DNA from: Neoconidiobolus thromboides FSU 785
Lineage: Eukaryota > Entomophthoromycota > Entomophthoromycetes > Entomophthorales > Neoconidiobolaceae
DNA: 64,000 nucleotides
Direction of reading: 5' to 3'
NCBI GenBank assembly: GCA_025603075.1
Contig: MU626311.1
Coordinates: 52,840-116,839, forward strand
The notes under the pieces are model-generated. The model saw only the letters and a list, made by a program, of their open reading frames with translations, was not told the DNA's origin and did not search any database. The number at the start of each line of letters is the position of its first letter. Within the stretch, counting starts at the first letter, position 1. Positions 24,759 to 36,062 of this stretch are shown here, piece by piece. Position numbers and translations under genes: made by a program.

Positions 24759-27700
24759 TAATTGAAAATTTTAATAGCTTTTTCTCCAAACCTTTGGAAC
24801 CTAGAACTTTTATCCAAATGGTCCAACCCAAGTTGGTGTTCTAAATTGAATTCAATTCCTTGCCATTCTTCATCTAATAAAATTGAAACAATAATTAATA
24901 TTTATCGTCCTTATTAAATAGTTAAATAAACTAATTACCACTTTCAATATAACTAGATTGTAAACTATATAAGCTATCTCCTACGACTGATGCTAACTTA
25001 TATTTAGAAAATTCTTTTTCAGATACTCCTAATCGATTACTTAATCGTACTTTAAAGTCTTCAAATGGCTCATCCTAAACAATTATTGAGAACTAAACAA
25101 TCTAAATAAGACAAACTCATTTACCTTCGATTTTTTAATTAGGAAAGGAGTACCATGGGTGCGAATTTCTTCTTTAGAAAAGTGAAATACAGGCACCAAA
25201 ACATCTGATTCTTGGGTCTTACTATTTTCTGGTGTTATAGTCTAATAAAAAACATAAGTATACATCCAACAAAGCCAAGACTTTAGTTTACTTCTGCATA
25301 AATCACTGCATGCTTACTAAGCTCTGAAACTAAAAGGTCCTCCTCAACAAAACCAGCAAACCTTGCTTGGTCCGCTTCATAGCATTGTATATTTTCCACT
25401 TTAATATTGACCTCTTCAAGTTTCTCATAAAGCAATTCTAATACTTCTTTCATGCTTCCATCTTTTGGTACCAAAAGATCAAATGTGGTCTCATCTTTAA
25501 TGCTATCACCTAAATAGATAACCTGTACATTTCTTTTAGATTCCAATTCAACTATAGTAACTTCAAGTAGCTCATAGTATACTATACATGGTTGATTATA
25601 CATGTAATTATAGCGTAATATATTTTCTAACAGAGTTTGTGGAGCATAAGATACTGGAGTAGATAAAAGGCTGCGTGCACCATTTGGTGTATAAAGTCGA
25701 AGCTTAAGAGGATCTACTTTTAATTTACTAGCTAAAATACCAACAAACTGAGATATAACATTAGTAAAAAAATTGAATCATTAACATAATTAACTTACTT
25801 CTTCGTAAGTCAATTTTCTATTTAAACTTAAAATTATATCTGTTTTTGTATCTACTTGATTAACATTGGAAGTAACAGCTTTGTCTTTGAATGCAATTAC
25901 TACTTGATTGCTTAAATTCTCAAAGTAACCTAAAATTCCTCCATTTTCATTATCGCTTAATTTACTAAACAAGAATAAAGATAATGAATAAAATCATATA
26001 ATAATAATAATAATATACTTTTCAATTGCTTTTTGGAAACAGATGATATCCCCAGTAGTAATATCGGCATTAGCTAAAGTAAGATCTAAAGGAATTGGTT
26101 CTACATAATTTTGTTTAACCTCCTAATAAATTAAATTGATTTAACAGCATTATTAATTGTATATTATTAATTTACATCAAACAAATCTAATGGTGTATCG
26201 GTGGGGAAATTCATATAGGTGTTTAAACAAGCAACAATCTCACTAAATGGAGTTGCTTTATTTGCATAAAATTTCCCAACATAACTAAACTTTTTAATAT
26301 TATTCATATATTTAATAAAGTAATCTATTTACCTTAAATTTTTTTCTTCGTGATCGTAGTATTTAACCATTACTAGAATAATTTGTTCATTTTCAACATC
26401 AGGAAACACCTAGACAAAATTTTAAATAAATACATGACGAACCAAATTAATACTTACTGGATCTCTAGGGATGATGAAATTTGAAGTTTCAATATAGATT
26501 ATTCCTGGTGAATATTCCCCAAAATATTTTTCTTTAAATTTCCCAACACCTACAAATTGGTATTTATACTTAATTGAAAAATAGGAATCAACTTACTTAA
26601 TTCTTCAACATGGTCTATCAAAGAAGCAACCCTAAAAGTCTGATTTTCTCTTAAAACAATTGACCATAAACGGAAAGTTCCTTCTTGAAGAACAGCAGTA
26701 CCAGCAATATATTTTATAAGCTCATTTAAGCTAGATGCTTTGGGAAAAGATAAATTATAAAAGGAGGGTGGTATATTGTAACTATCTGGTGATTCTAAAA
26801 TTCCAAATCCGTGATGACTTCTAATTTCTTCATCTGTCAGCACCTAAACAATATTAACTAAACTATCCAATAATAACTAATAGGGTTTACTCTAAAATTA
26901 GCTTGAAGACCAAGTTCAGTTCTCTTCTTAGTAGCTGCAATAGCTGCTGCCTTTTCTTTATCAATCCTTTCGACTATCAAAGTTTAAATATTTATATATA
27001 TACAAATGTTATAATTAATTACGCAAGTGGTGAGGCACATCATCAATAGTAACCTCACTAAGTATCTCTTTTAATTTAGATTTACGAACATAAACTAACA
27101 TATAAGCATTGCTAAACTTTTTCAAAAGTCGGTGATTTGGTCTCATTCCAGGAGTTAATGTCATGCCTCCGGTATCTGACCCAAAACTTTCTTCAAATAC
27201 TTCATTATCTGTTGCAAAGGTGACTCTGTCATCATCAAATTTATACCTGGATAAATAAATAAATATTCATGTTGTCAAAAATTTTATAATTAAAACATAC
27301 CATTTGCCGCCTGGAGTTGGTTTAAGAAGAGCAAAATAATGGCCCCCATGTAAATCACCACTATGTACTAGCACGCCATGGAGTTGATATTCCCAGGATT
27401 CTGAACGATCTGCTTCTTCTGAAAGGAAATCACCTAAATCAATGGAATCTGGGAACTCATAACGGTCATTGATTTTAACCATCATATCACGCATAAAATC
27501 ATAATCAAATCGTTTTAATTGAAGGTGTAAAACCGGAGGAAAGCTTTCAAATATAACTCCTTTTTTAGCATCTTGGAGCCCATAACCTTCTGCCATATAT
27601 TTGTTTTCTCCTTCTAATACTTCTACCTCAACGTAATTCTCAAATGATTCTCGTACGTTTTTGCACCCTTTTACATTCAATTGTATATCATAAAAATCTT

Positions 27701-28846
27701 CAGTTCTTGAAGATTCATATTTGACTTCTGTGCATGTAATATAGCTCTTCATTTTACCAACAAATAATCTTTGAATAGCTCCCTCCGCTGCTGTTTTTTT
27801 CATCTTACCCTCAAGATTATCTTGTAAAACTCTATTAAATTCTTGTACATCATGCTGCATAAACGAGTCCATCGTATCCCATCCAAAAGACTTGGTAAGC
27901 TCATTAGTACCAACTGATATAGATGAATTTTGCAATTGATAAAACACTCTTTGAAGTGCCAAAGCCACACTGTTATTTGGGTCATCGTTTTCGGTTGGTA
28001 TTTTAAACACCGCTTTTCGAAAGTAGTTTGTAAAATAAAGAGACTGTAACAAAGAATTCATATAACAAGTAGCACCTTGATTCAATAACCCAACATATCC
28101 AGTAGCTTTCTTTGAATCGTAATTATTGTAGTTGCTCCAAAGATAACCTGTAGGATCCTTAACTACTCTCACGTAAAGCGCAATGACTAAACAATCGTTT
28201 TCCATAAGTGGTTTTGACTTTCCGTTCATCTTGGTATTTAAAGCTCTTTTATCAAATAACTTCCCATATCCCCAATCTGCTTCCTGCTTTGTAAAACGAT
28301 GATGAGCCTCATGTTTTGTATATACACTGTTGTCCTCTTTATTGGCTATAATTAATAAAAATTGGGCGCAAATAGACCATTGATCATCAGCGTCTTCCGG
28401 TGGTATTACTTCGGCAAATAAAGACATGGGTCCGATTCCTCCTTGATTACCATTAGGAAACAATAAGGCTCGCCTTTTGATGTTAGTTAATAAACCTTTT
28501 TATCAAATTAAATTTATTCAATACCATTTAAGCCCCCCACATTCTACCTCTGGTCCCCCTATTTTAGTTGGTAATGCTGAAAAGTTATCAATAGTCCAGA
28601 TCGTGTAGGCAGACTGAATCACATCATAACCTGACTGGGGTAGGTTTTTGTCAAAAAAATGCTCTAAATAAAGTTAATATTTTACATGGAACTAATTGGA
28701 ATTTAACTACCATCAAGCATAACTTGCTCTTGTTCCGGTTCAGGTATCAAAGAATTGAACTCTCTAGAGTTATCAGATATATCTGGTGAAGAGTCCTAAA
28801 AGTCTATTAATACTTATAGCTCAATATTCTTTTTAAATATTACCAT
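24759..28846 (-). CDS. USP7/HAUSP-type ubiquitin C-terminal hydrolase (Ubp15/Ubp21)
   Basis: Deubiquitinase with an N-terminal MATH/TRAF domain (SAYTIWTIDNFSALPTKIGG to DCLVIALYVRVVKDPTG). A USP catalytic core follows, with Cys box GYVGLLNQGATCYMNSLLQ, QHDVQEFNRVL, and His box HGVLVHSGDLHGGHYFALLK with Lys/Trp downstream. C-terminal ubiquitin-like (HUBL) domains fill the rest, ending GEKAIKIFN. About 1,100 residues in many exons, with the last stop at 24759-24761. The start appears to be an isolated ATG codon at 28846-28844 immediately followed by a gtaatat donor. The next exon (DSSPDISDNSREFNSLIPEP) then opens in frame as MDSSPD. A start inside that exon would lose the first residues, but none is in frame there before the MATH domain. 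Confidence 0.93.
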
Positions 28847-29665
28847 TATTTATAACTATCTTTTTTAATTATCTAAAAAACTAAAGTTGGATTAAATAAG
28901 TTTTAGTACAAGTTTTGAACTGGTTGGTTATTAATAGCGTCATAAGCTGAAGTTAACTTTATCTCTATTGGTTAATTTAATTTTTTGTTCTAAGCTTTTC
29001 TTAGTTACAGTTTTATTTAATTTGGTATATTGACTGTACAGAAATATAAACTTTTATATGGCTATAACAAATTGTTATTTAACTATTATAGAAGTTAAAA
29101 AACAGCTTACAGCTTGTTTTGATATTTTAGTATAGCTTGTAAAACTAAAAAATAACTTTGTACTTTGTGTTATGTTCAGTTAAACTATTTTATTATTGAT
29201 TTTTATGATTAATTTTAAACTTAGATATAATTTGTAAAATTATATAACAAATCAATGATAAAAAACAATAATAGAAAAACAGAATGATAACAGAAATAGA
29301 ATGTAACCATAGTATTTTATTGCTCAACTAGTTTCAGTAATTTGATACTTATCCAATTTTTCTGGATCTTTTAAAATTTTCTGTATTCGATTTTTTAATA
29401 TTAGGGTATGTTTTTTTTGATTTCATTACTTTTTCCATTTTTAAGGGCTATTTGGATAGAAAAATTGCTAGTAGAATTTAAATAAAAATACATTTACATT
29501 ATTTTGATTTATTTGCTTGATAGTTTCAAAATTTTATATTAAAATCGCAAACTAATCTATGTTTTTGACTTAACTATTTTATAAATTCTAATAGTTTTTT
29601 TATTAAGCATAAAAATCATTACTAAAATAAATGTCTTTTAAAGAAACAGATTATCGGACAAATCA
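28847..29665. promoter_or_regulatory. USP7 upstream region with a decayed MITE
   Basis: AT-rich intergenic DNA between the USP7 start and tRNA-Gly. It holds the degraded MITE copy 5 (29400-29495). No gene is seen. Confidence 0.5.
29400..29495 (+). mobile_element. MITE family copy 5 (degraded)
   Basis: Left end ttagggtatgt, T-run, GATTTCATTACTTTTTCC, AAGGGCTATTTGGATAG, then GTAGAATTTAAATAAAAATA and a ruined right end (catttacatt). It is the most diverged full-length copy, so the family spans a range of ages. Confidence 0.75.
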
Positions 29666-29736
29666 TGCGTAAACTGGGAATCGAACCCAGGCCACTTCTT
29701 TGGAAGAGAAGTATTCTACCTCTATACTATTTACGC
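29666..29736 (-). tRNA. tRNA-Gly (anticodon TCC)
   Basis: On the minus strand the 71-nt cloverleaf has a perfect GCGTAAA/TTTACGC acceptor, a D-arm, an anticodon stem CTTCT/AGAAG around loop CTTCCAA (anticodon TCC at 29704-29702), the T-arm CTGGG-TTCGATT-CCCAG and discriminator A. No intron. Confidence 0.96.
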
Positions 29737-30471
29737 CATCACGCATTATGTGTTTTTGTTAAACAATTTTATTGCAATAAAATTACAGGCTAGCAGCTAG
29801 CTACGTCAATGGATATGAGGATGTATTTGTGTGTTTAAGAACTTTGCTAATAATTTTCTCACTCAAATAGCGCTTAAAAAATGGAAAAAATAATGAACCC
29901 AAAAAAACATTACTATATCTTACCAGAAATAATAGTAGCACTATATAAGATTTATAAGTAATCTTACCTTTTTTGTGACATAATGGCAAAAGTAATCAAT
30001 TGCAACTATGAAGTCGATTTTTGCAAAATTTGGTCTACTTATCAAAAAAATTATTACTTATCAATCAAATAACATTCTCTACTATAACATTGGTCTTTAA
30101 TCTTTTGAGGAGCTATTTTGAGCTAATAACAAGTATCCAACCTTATATTATTCACAATTATGAAATAGAGATAATACTTTTATTTATAGAAGTAAAATCA
30201 AAGTTTTTTAGGCAAAAATAATCCTTTATTAGAAATTTTAGTAGATGAAATGATTGCAGTAGCTTATGGCCTATTTTTTCCATAGAGCAAAAAAGTCAGT
30301 TATTTTAAATTGTCCTATACATCTACAAAATCTAAAACCTCTAAGAAATTAAAAAACGATTTTTATTTATACAATAATTGACATATGATAGCGTGGCTAA
30401 ATCATAGTAGATATTTCAAATATGTGCGAAAAAGTGGATAAGATAAAGACTATGAAAACATTTTAAATGAA
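29737..30471. other. Gene-free interval with one inverted MITE
   Basis: Between tRNA-Gly and the 3' end of the FAR fusion gene. It holds MITE copy 6 (29813-29918). Short frames here have chance composition. Confidence 0.5.
29813..29918 (-). mobile_element. MITE family copy 6 (inverted)
   Basis: Reverse orientation: atatgaggatgtatttgtgt, TTTAAGAACTTTGCTAATAA, CACTCAAATAGCGCTTAAAA, then TAATGAACCC, an A-run and acattactatat. It lies 76 bp beyond the tRNA-Gly gene, on its 5' side. Confidence 0.9.
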
Positions 30472-33400
30472 TTAGGAAATTGAGTTTTTCCTTGAGATAG
30501 GGGAGGGGAAGGCATTAGTATCAAAGGGATTGAAGTAATTGGACCAATTAAACCAAGATTGAAAATTATTATTATTTGTGGTCGAATGCAATACCTTGCT
30601 GATATTAGATTGAAATAACTTGATCAAATTTTGAGATAATATGCTATTGTCAATAACTGCTATAGTGGGATTGATAACATCCTCAGCAATAGTACCATTT
30701 TCGTTAATAATATCCAACTTGACCTTAGGTTTTGGTAACTGATGACGTTGATTCGTTAAATTACACAACTTTTCTACAAAGGCGGTAATCTCTATTAATT
30801 GGTTCTCAAATTGATTGTTTGCATTGAGGATGTTAATATGCTTGTCTTTAATTTCGATTAACTTTAAAGATTCACAATTTTTTATGGCCAAATGAATGAA
30901 TTCTTTACTGATGGATTCCTTATAATGTAAATAATTGTTATGGATTCCGTTATAGATAACATGCTGTATCATAGTATAAAACTGATCATAACTCATGCTT
31001 TGATCCTGTTTCAAACTTGATAGGCCTGCTAATACGATCCAGAAAGTGTCGAGCTTAGAATGTAATAAGGTCAATAAGATATGGAAGTAATCCATGGTAT
31101 TTGGAGAGATGTTCATGATGATAAATTGATCCAATAATTGAATATAATTGCATTTGATGAATTTATTAAATAGCATTTCAATAGTGTATTGTTTTAAATA
31201 AATGATAATTTCAGGATATAAATTGAGGATTAATTTAATGATTTTGCTGAATTCTATTTCTACCTGTTGTTTGGTTATAAATCCTTGATATTCTGGCTGA
31301 CTTGAATATTTTTTGTGAGTGTAATAATAGCTCAATATAAAGATAGACTCAAATAAAAAGATGGGAATAATTGGCTTCGTTAATAAATTCAAGTACAATA
31401 TGGAATCAATGTCATCATTTAAATAAACCCGATTCACTTTGTAATTTAATAAGCCATCAACTTCCTCGTTATCTTCATTATCTTCCTCCCCTAACTTGAT
31501 TGTAAGGCGCTGCTCTCCAATTAAATTTAAAGCATAATTTAGCACAGCACTACTATCTTCATTCTCATTAAAATCCAAATTAAACCCCAAGTTGAATAGC
31601 TCTTTTTTAAATAAAATCAAATAATTCTGGATTTTATTTGAGGAAATTCCATCTTTGTTATTGCGATAACTTAATAACACTAATGATATTAAATTGATTG
31701 GTGATATCAATTGATTTTGACATTGCCAGGATTGGATCATATAACTAGAATGAGTCAAACTTAGGTCATTGTTATCCATCATTTTCAGTTGCTCTATTTT
31801 CATCTTTAGGTTGTTACGTTCTATGGGGTTCCCTATTGTTACCATAATCTTGCTATTCTTTTGATCCTTAAACAATTGAATTGAATTACTATTATTGTTT
31901 GTTTCCTTGTTACTTATATTACTATTCTTATCATTATTTCTGAATATAGCTTTGTTCTCATCATTAAGGTTATTATTATTAATATTATTGTATAGCTCAT
32001 TTATTAAATAATTATTATCATAATACATTTCATAATTGATAGAAATAGGGACTAACAAAATGTTTTGATTATTTAATTGTTCATTATTAATAATGTCATT
32101 AAACAAATCATCATATTGTTTCAAATCGACCATATCTTCTAATAACTTTGTATAGTCTTTAATTTGCTCGTTGCTACTATAAATTAAATCATTTAAAAAT
32201 AAGCAGATGGAATTGCTATTGTTCGTGCTATTATTATTATCATTTAATAATTTAACTAAATAAGTTTGTATTAATAATTGTACTAACTGCTCATCATTAT
32301 TGAATTGTTTGAATAATAACTTATTGTATATGATCCCCTGTTTGACTTTATAATATAATAGTTTATAACTCTGCTCAATACTTAAGATTGGCAATGGCAA
32401 ATTATAATAATAGCAGATATAAGTTAATAAATTAAAATCCAAAGAAGAAGTATGATTTGGGAGATAAATTACTTTGACTGAGTTTTGATTATTTTGATTG
32501 TTATATGAATAAATCATTTGCTTTAATTTCACTATATTATTCTTGTTGATAAGAATTGTTTGGTATTTCAAAAAGGAGGTTATATTATTAATTAATTTTT
32601 CTGGTTCAATACTATTTTCAATGACTAATAGCTCCTTTAAAATTCGATTTTGATATTTCTTACTATCCTCAGTATAATTTTGTTTCAAATAGTTCACTAC
32701 TGCTGAATCGTGGATCACTTTGCTCCTTAAGTTAACTAAACTGGATTTATCGTATAATGTTAAATTATTGTTATCAAAGATTAAATCTAAATCTTCCTTA
32801 TCATCGCTACTATTATTGTTGTTTAAATATTTGATATCTTCCCATCCCTCAATTAAGTAATCCTTCCTTAGCGTGGGATCTTCATTGAGTACAAAGTAAG
32901 ACATACCATAACAAAAATTCATAATATAATCTTTCCAATTCAAATTGATAATATCATCTGTTGAAATATCTCTGCTTAGAATACTATTTAATTGGTTTTT
33001 CTGATTCTTTTGTAGTTGTAATAAACTAAAATTTTGAAAGTACCAAGTATTGATCATAAAATGTTTAAAGCAATGATACAGGAAATCCAACTTTGGTTTT
33101 GCTTTCTTTAAATTCTCTGCTTTTTGTTTATCTTTGACCGTATTGATCATTGATAACGCCTTGAACTTGTAGTTTTGTTTTATTAGAAGCATCGCGTCAT
33201 GCTCCATATCATTTGAATATTTATGGAACGTTGGCGTAAATAAGCGCTTCTTTAGCGCCGGTAATTTGAGCCAAGAGTTGACCACATAGTTTCCGAAATC
33301 TAACCAAGTGATTGGATTGAGGCCTGATGATGAAGCATGATAAATTTTAGGGTAAACAACTTCCTCAGTGTCAATCTTTATCTTACTATCTAAATCCTTA

Positions 33401-34413
33401 ATCTGTCTTGTTTTATCTGCATAACTGATATTGAATTCAGTTCCTGGTTTACTATTGAACTCATAGCACGCTTTCAATACTATTTTTGCCAGGTAATCCA
33501 CTGGTACCAAATCTAATACCGAATCCCTTGGACCAGGGGTAGAGTCCAAGATTCCTAATCCGATATACATAGCTATAGCGTTGGCAGCTGCCACACCATC
33601 AACCCAGCCTGGAACGGGGTCATAAGCGGTGGAAGTGACTACTGTTGGTCTGACAATAGCTAAATTAAACGCTTTTCTACCATTAGCTATCTCTCTTTGC
33701 TTCATTTCTTCAGCCTTAATCAAGATCATATTCTCCGCCAATGATTTGGTAAATGTATAAGTATTTGGATAGCACGTTAAGATTTTGTCTGTGAATTGCT
33801 TGATCTGTTCCAAATCCATATTTTGTATCTGCTCGACGAGTTCTTTTACATCACCAAAGATCATAGGATAAATACGCTCATAAATTTCCTTCTCTTTACG
33901 ATTAGAATTGACATATGCTGTGGACACATGGACGAAGCCATCAAAGTTATGACATTGATCCGCTATTTCGACAAGCTGTAAGGTACCTAAAGTGTTTAGT
34001 TTTAATGAGCGATCCAAGCGCTCATTGAAGTCCACCGTGGCTGCGCAATGTATGATAATATTCAAATCATTTTTTAACATCTCTAGATCATTATCTTGAA
34101 TCCCCAAACCAGGCAAAGAAATATCACCTTGAATTGGTATAAGCTTTGGAAGGATTAAATGATAGAATTGTTTAATTGATAGATGGTCTTTTAATACATT
34201 AAATAATTTGTTGCTTAAGATCTCATCCACAATACGCTGCTTAATACTCTTGCCTTTTTTTTCTCGAATTAATAAGTAGACCTTTTCGATATGTACATAA
34301 TGGTCACGTAGTATCAATTCTAATATACACTTGCCTACAAACCCAGTACCGCCTGTTAGTAGTATGCTCTTGCCGTGTAAGAAGGAAGAGTCCAAAGGGA
34401 ATTTATTCACCAT
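30472..34413 (-). CDS. Fatty acyl-CoA reductase fused to a GPAT/DHAPAT-type acyltransferase
   Basis: Single-exon gene of 1,313 codons. The N-terminal ~450 residues are a fatty acyl-CoA reductase: Rossmann TGGTGFVG at residues 20-27, CAATVDFNE, HVSTAYVNS, catalytic YTFTK (YxxxK, near residue 217), IVRPTVVTSTAYDPVPGWVD and LVPVDYLAKI. This part makes fatty alcohols from acyl-CoA with NADPH. The central part has glycerol-3-phosphate/DHAP acyltransferase blocks: NHTSSLDF (HX4D, near residue 654) and LLVPISINYEMYYD (near residue 786). The rest is helical. Asn-rich tracts interrupt the acyltransferase half. Reductase plus DHAP acyltransferase would link two steps of ether-lipid synthesis; Dictyostelium has a comparable FAR-acyltransferase fusion. 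The C-terminus (SRKNSIS) is not a canonical PTS1. Domain calls are firm; the pathway is inference. Confidence 0.88.
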   Translation of the reverse strand: MVNKFPLDSSFLHGKSILLTGGTGFVGKCILELILRDHYVHIEKVYLLIREKKGKSIKQRIVDEILSNKLFNVLKDHLSIKQFYHLILPKLIPIQGDISLPGLGIQDNDLEMLKNDLNIIIHCAATVDFNERLDRSLKLNTLGTLQLVEIADQCHNFDGFVHVSTAYVNSNRKEKEIYERIYPMIFGDVKELVEQIQNMDLEQIKQFTDKILTCYPNTYTFTKSLAENMILIKAEEMKQREIANGRKAFNLAIVRPTVVTSTAYDPVPGWVDGVAAANAIAMYIGLGILDSTPGPRDSVLDLVPVDYLAKIVLKACYEFNSKPGTEFNISYADKTRQIKDLDSKIKIDTEEVVYPKIYHASSSGLNPITWLDFGNYVVNSWLKLPALKKRLFTPTFHKYSNDMEHDAMLLIKQNYKFKALSMINTVKDKQKAENLKKAKPKLDFLYHCFKHFMINTWYFQNFSLLQLQKNQKNQLNSILSRDISTDDIINLNWKDYIMNFCYGMSYFVLNEDPTLRKDYLIEGWEDIKYLNNNNSSDDKEDLDLIFDNNNLTLYDKSSLVNLRSKVIHDSAVVNYLKQNYTEDSKKYQNRILKELLVIENSIEPEKLINNITSFLKYQTILINKNNIVKLKQMIYSYNNQNNQNSVKVIYLPNHTSSLDFNLLTYICYYYNLPLPILSIEQSYKLLYYKVKQGIIYNKLLFKQFNNDEQLVQLLIQTYLVKLLNDNNNSTNNSNSICLFLNDLIYSSNEQIKDYTKLLEDMVDLKQYDDLFNDIINNEQLNNQNILLVPISINYEMYYDNNYLINELYNNINNNNLNDENKAIFRNNDKNSNISNKETNNNSNSIQLFKDQKNSKIMVTIGNPIERNNLKMKIEQLKMMDNNDLSLTHSSYMIQSWQCQNQLISPINLISLVLLSYRNNKDGISSNKIQNYLILFKKELFNLGFNLDFNENEDSSAVLNYALNLIGEQRLTIKLGEEDNEDNEEVDGLLNYKVNRVYLNDDIDSILYLNLLTKPIIPIFLFESIFILSYYYTHKKYSSQPEYQGFITKQQVEIEFSKIIKLILNLYPEIIIYLKQYTIEMLFNKFIKCNYIQLLDQFIIMNISPNTMDYFHILLTLLHSKLDTFWIVLAGLSSLKQDQSMSYDQFYTMIQHVIYNGIHNNYLHYKESISKEFIHLAIKNCESLKLIEIKDKHINILNANNQFENQLIEITAFVEKLCNLTNQRHQLPKPKVKLDIINENGTIAEDVINPTIAVIDNSILSQNLIKLFQSNISKVLHSTTNNNNFQSWFNWSNYFNPFDTNAFPSPISRKNSIS

Positions 34414-36062
34414 ATTTTTGGTTAATTATAAGTTATGGCTAATAAATATTTCAAGTTATTTATAAAATAGAAAGAATTAAAGTTAAAAGTTTATCTTTTT
34501 GGCATCATTATATTATCTTTTACTGTTTTATTATTCTTAAACTTTAGCGGCTCTTAATCAATTTCTATTACAATTATTGTGATAAAAATTGTTGGTAATA
34601 TTTTAATTCTATTAATTTTAGTTTTACCCGCCAGAAATTCCCTCTCTTTTTAATTGATTTCACACCTCCCATTCTTTTATTTCCAAATACCAGTTTGCTT
34701 ATTAAATTATCCTAGAATATTAGCATTAGTTATTGTAAAGAGGGCCTTATGATTTTTAATTGTATGCTAATTGATGAAGATAAAAATAGATTAAACTGGA
34801 CTATTATTTTATAAAAGTAAAAATGCTCTTTAGGTAGTTATTAATTGTTTGAAAATTTTAATTAAGGAAATTTTACTATCGCTTTAATTTAATATTTCTT
34901 TTTAAGGATTTCTCTGCCTTCTTTTTTCTAAAAATTAATAGTTTAAAACCCAAGTCTTTTCAAGACTCAAAAAAAGCTAACTTTACTTATTGTTACTTGT
35001 TATTGTCTAAGCTTGAATATAATAATTTTTTACCTGGAACTAACATAAACTACAATTTCGTTTACATACTGCTTAATTCTATTTCATTAACTTTTTTGTT
35101 CCAATTACTATTTTAGTAGCCTTGAAATTTAATGTATATGGTTAAGTCTAAAATAAAAGTTGCTTATTGCATAAAAGTTTAAAATGATAAACATTTTTTT
35201 ATGTAAAAAGCAACTTTTATTTCGAACTTGGTTGTTGCAGCGTTTTTTCGACTTTTCCAATTTTAAGCTTAAAAATAGTTTAAGTTTGTCAACTAGACAA
35301 TTTTTCAAAAATAGAATTGCAAAAAGAAAAATAATTAAGTTTTTGAGACTGTAGATAAGTTCATAAAACTCATTTTATAAAATAATTGATAATAAATTTA
35401 TGTATTTTAACAATTAATAGTCTTTAAAATAACATTTGTATAATTTTTATAAGCATTATCCATAATACAGTAATTTCCAAACTTAATATAAATAGCCACT
35501 TAGTTTATTAAAATCATAACAATAAAAATTCATAAAGATAAAAGAGATAAAATAATATATTATAGAATTACTTCGTTCCGACTATAAATGAGTATTATAC
35601 ATTTTTTGCAGTTTTACTTAATCTATAGAATAATGTCTTCGATCAAATATCATAAATTTCTTGAAATGAATACAACATACTAATTTATAAATGTTTATAT
35701 AATAAATAACTTTCAGAATATGGGGGTGTTTTTTTTGACTTCATTATTTTTTCCATTTTTAAGCGCTATTTGGGTGGAAAAATTGTTAGTAAAATTCTTA
35801 AACATAAAAATACATCCCCGTATGTTATATAAAGTTTCATAAAAGGTAGAATTCGTCACTTTTTCGAAAATTTTAAGCTTATTTACCAATAACCAGATAG
35901 CATCTTGAAAATTATTGGAAAACTAAAACTCAAACTTAAAATTCAAACTATAATTGGTCAAACTCCAAAAACTGTTTTCCCATAATGATCCAAAGTATAA
36001 AACATGCTTGTAAAAATAGTTAAAAATTTGTCAAATTATTTAGTCTATTTCATTATTTAACT
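34414..36062. other. 1.65-kb gene-free region with one MITE
   Basis: Divergent promoter region of the FAR fusion and the G3BP gene. It contains MITE copy 7 (35718-35823). The rest is AT-rich, with no coding frame I trust. Confidence 0.55.
35718..35823 (+). mobile_element. MITE family copy 7
   Basis: Near-consensus: atatgggggtgt on the left, core AAGCGCTATTTGGGTGGAAA, AAATTGTTAGTAAAATTC and acatccccgtat on the right. It lies 240 bp upstream of the G3BP start. Confidence 0.93.

Noticed and set aside
30021-30221. Hydrophobic 66-codon frame near tRNA-Gly
   Set aside because: Leu/Ile-rich by base composition only; no start context.
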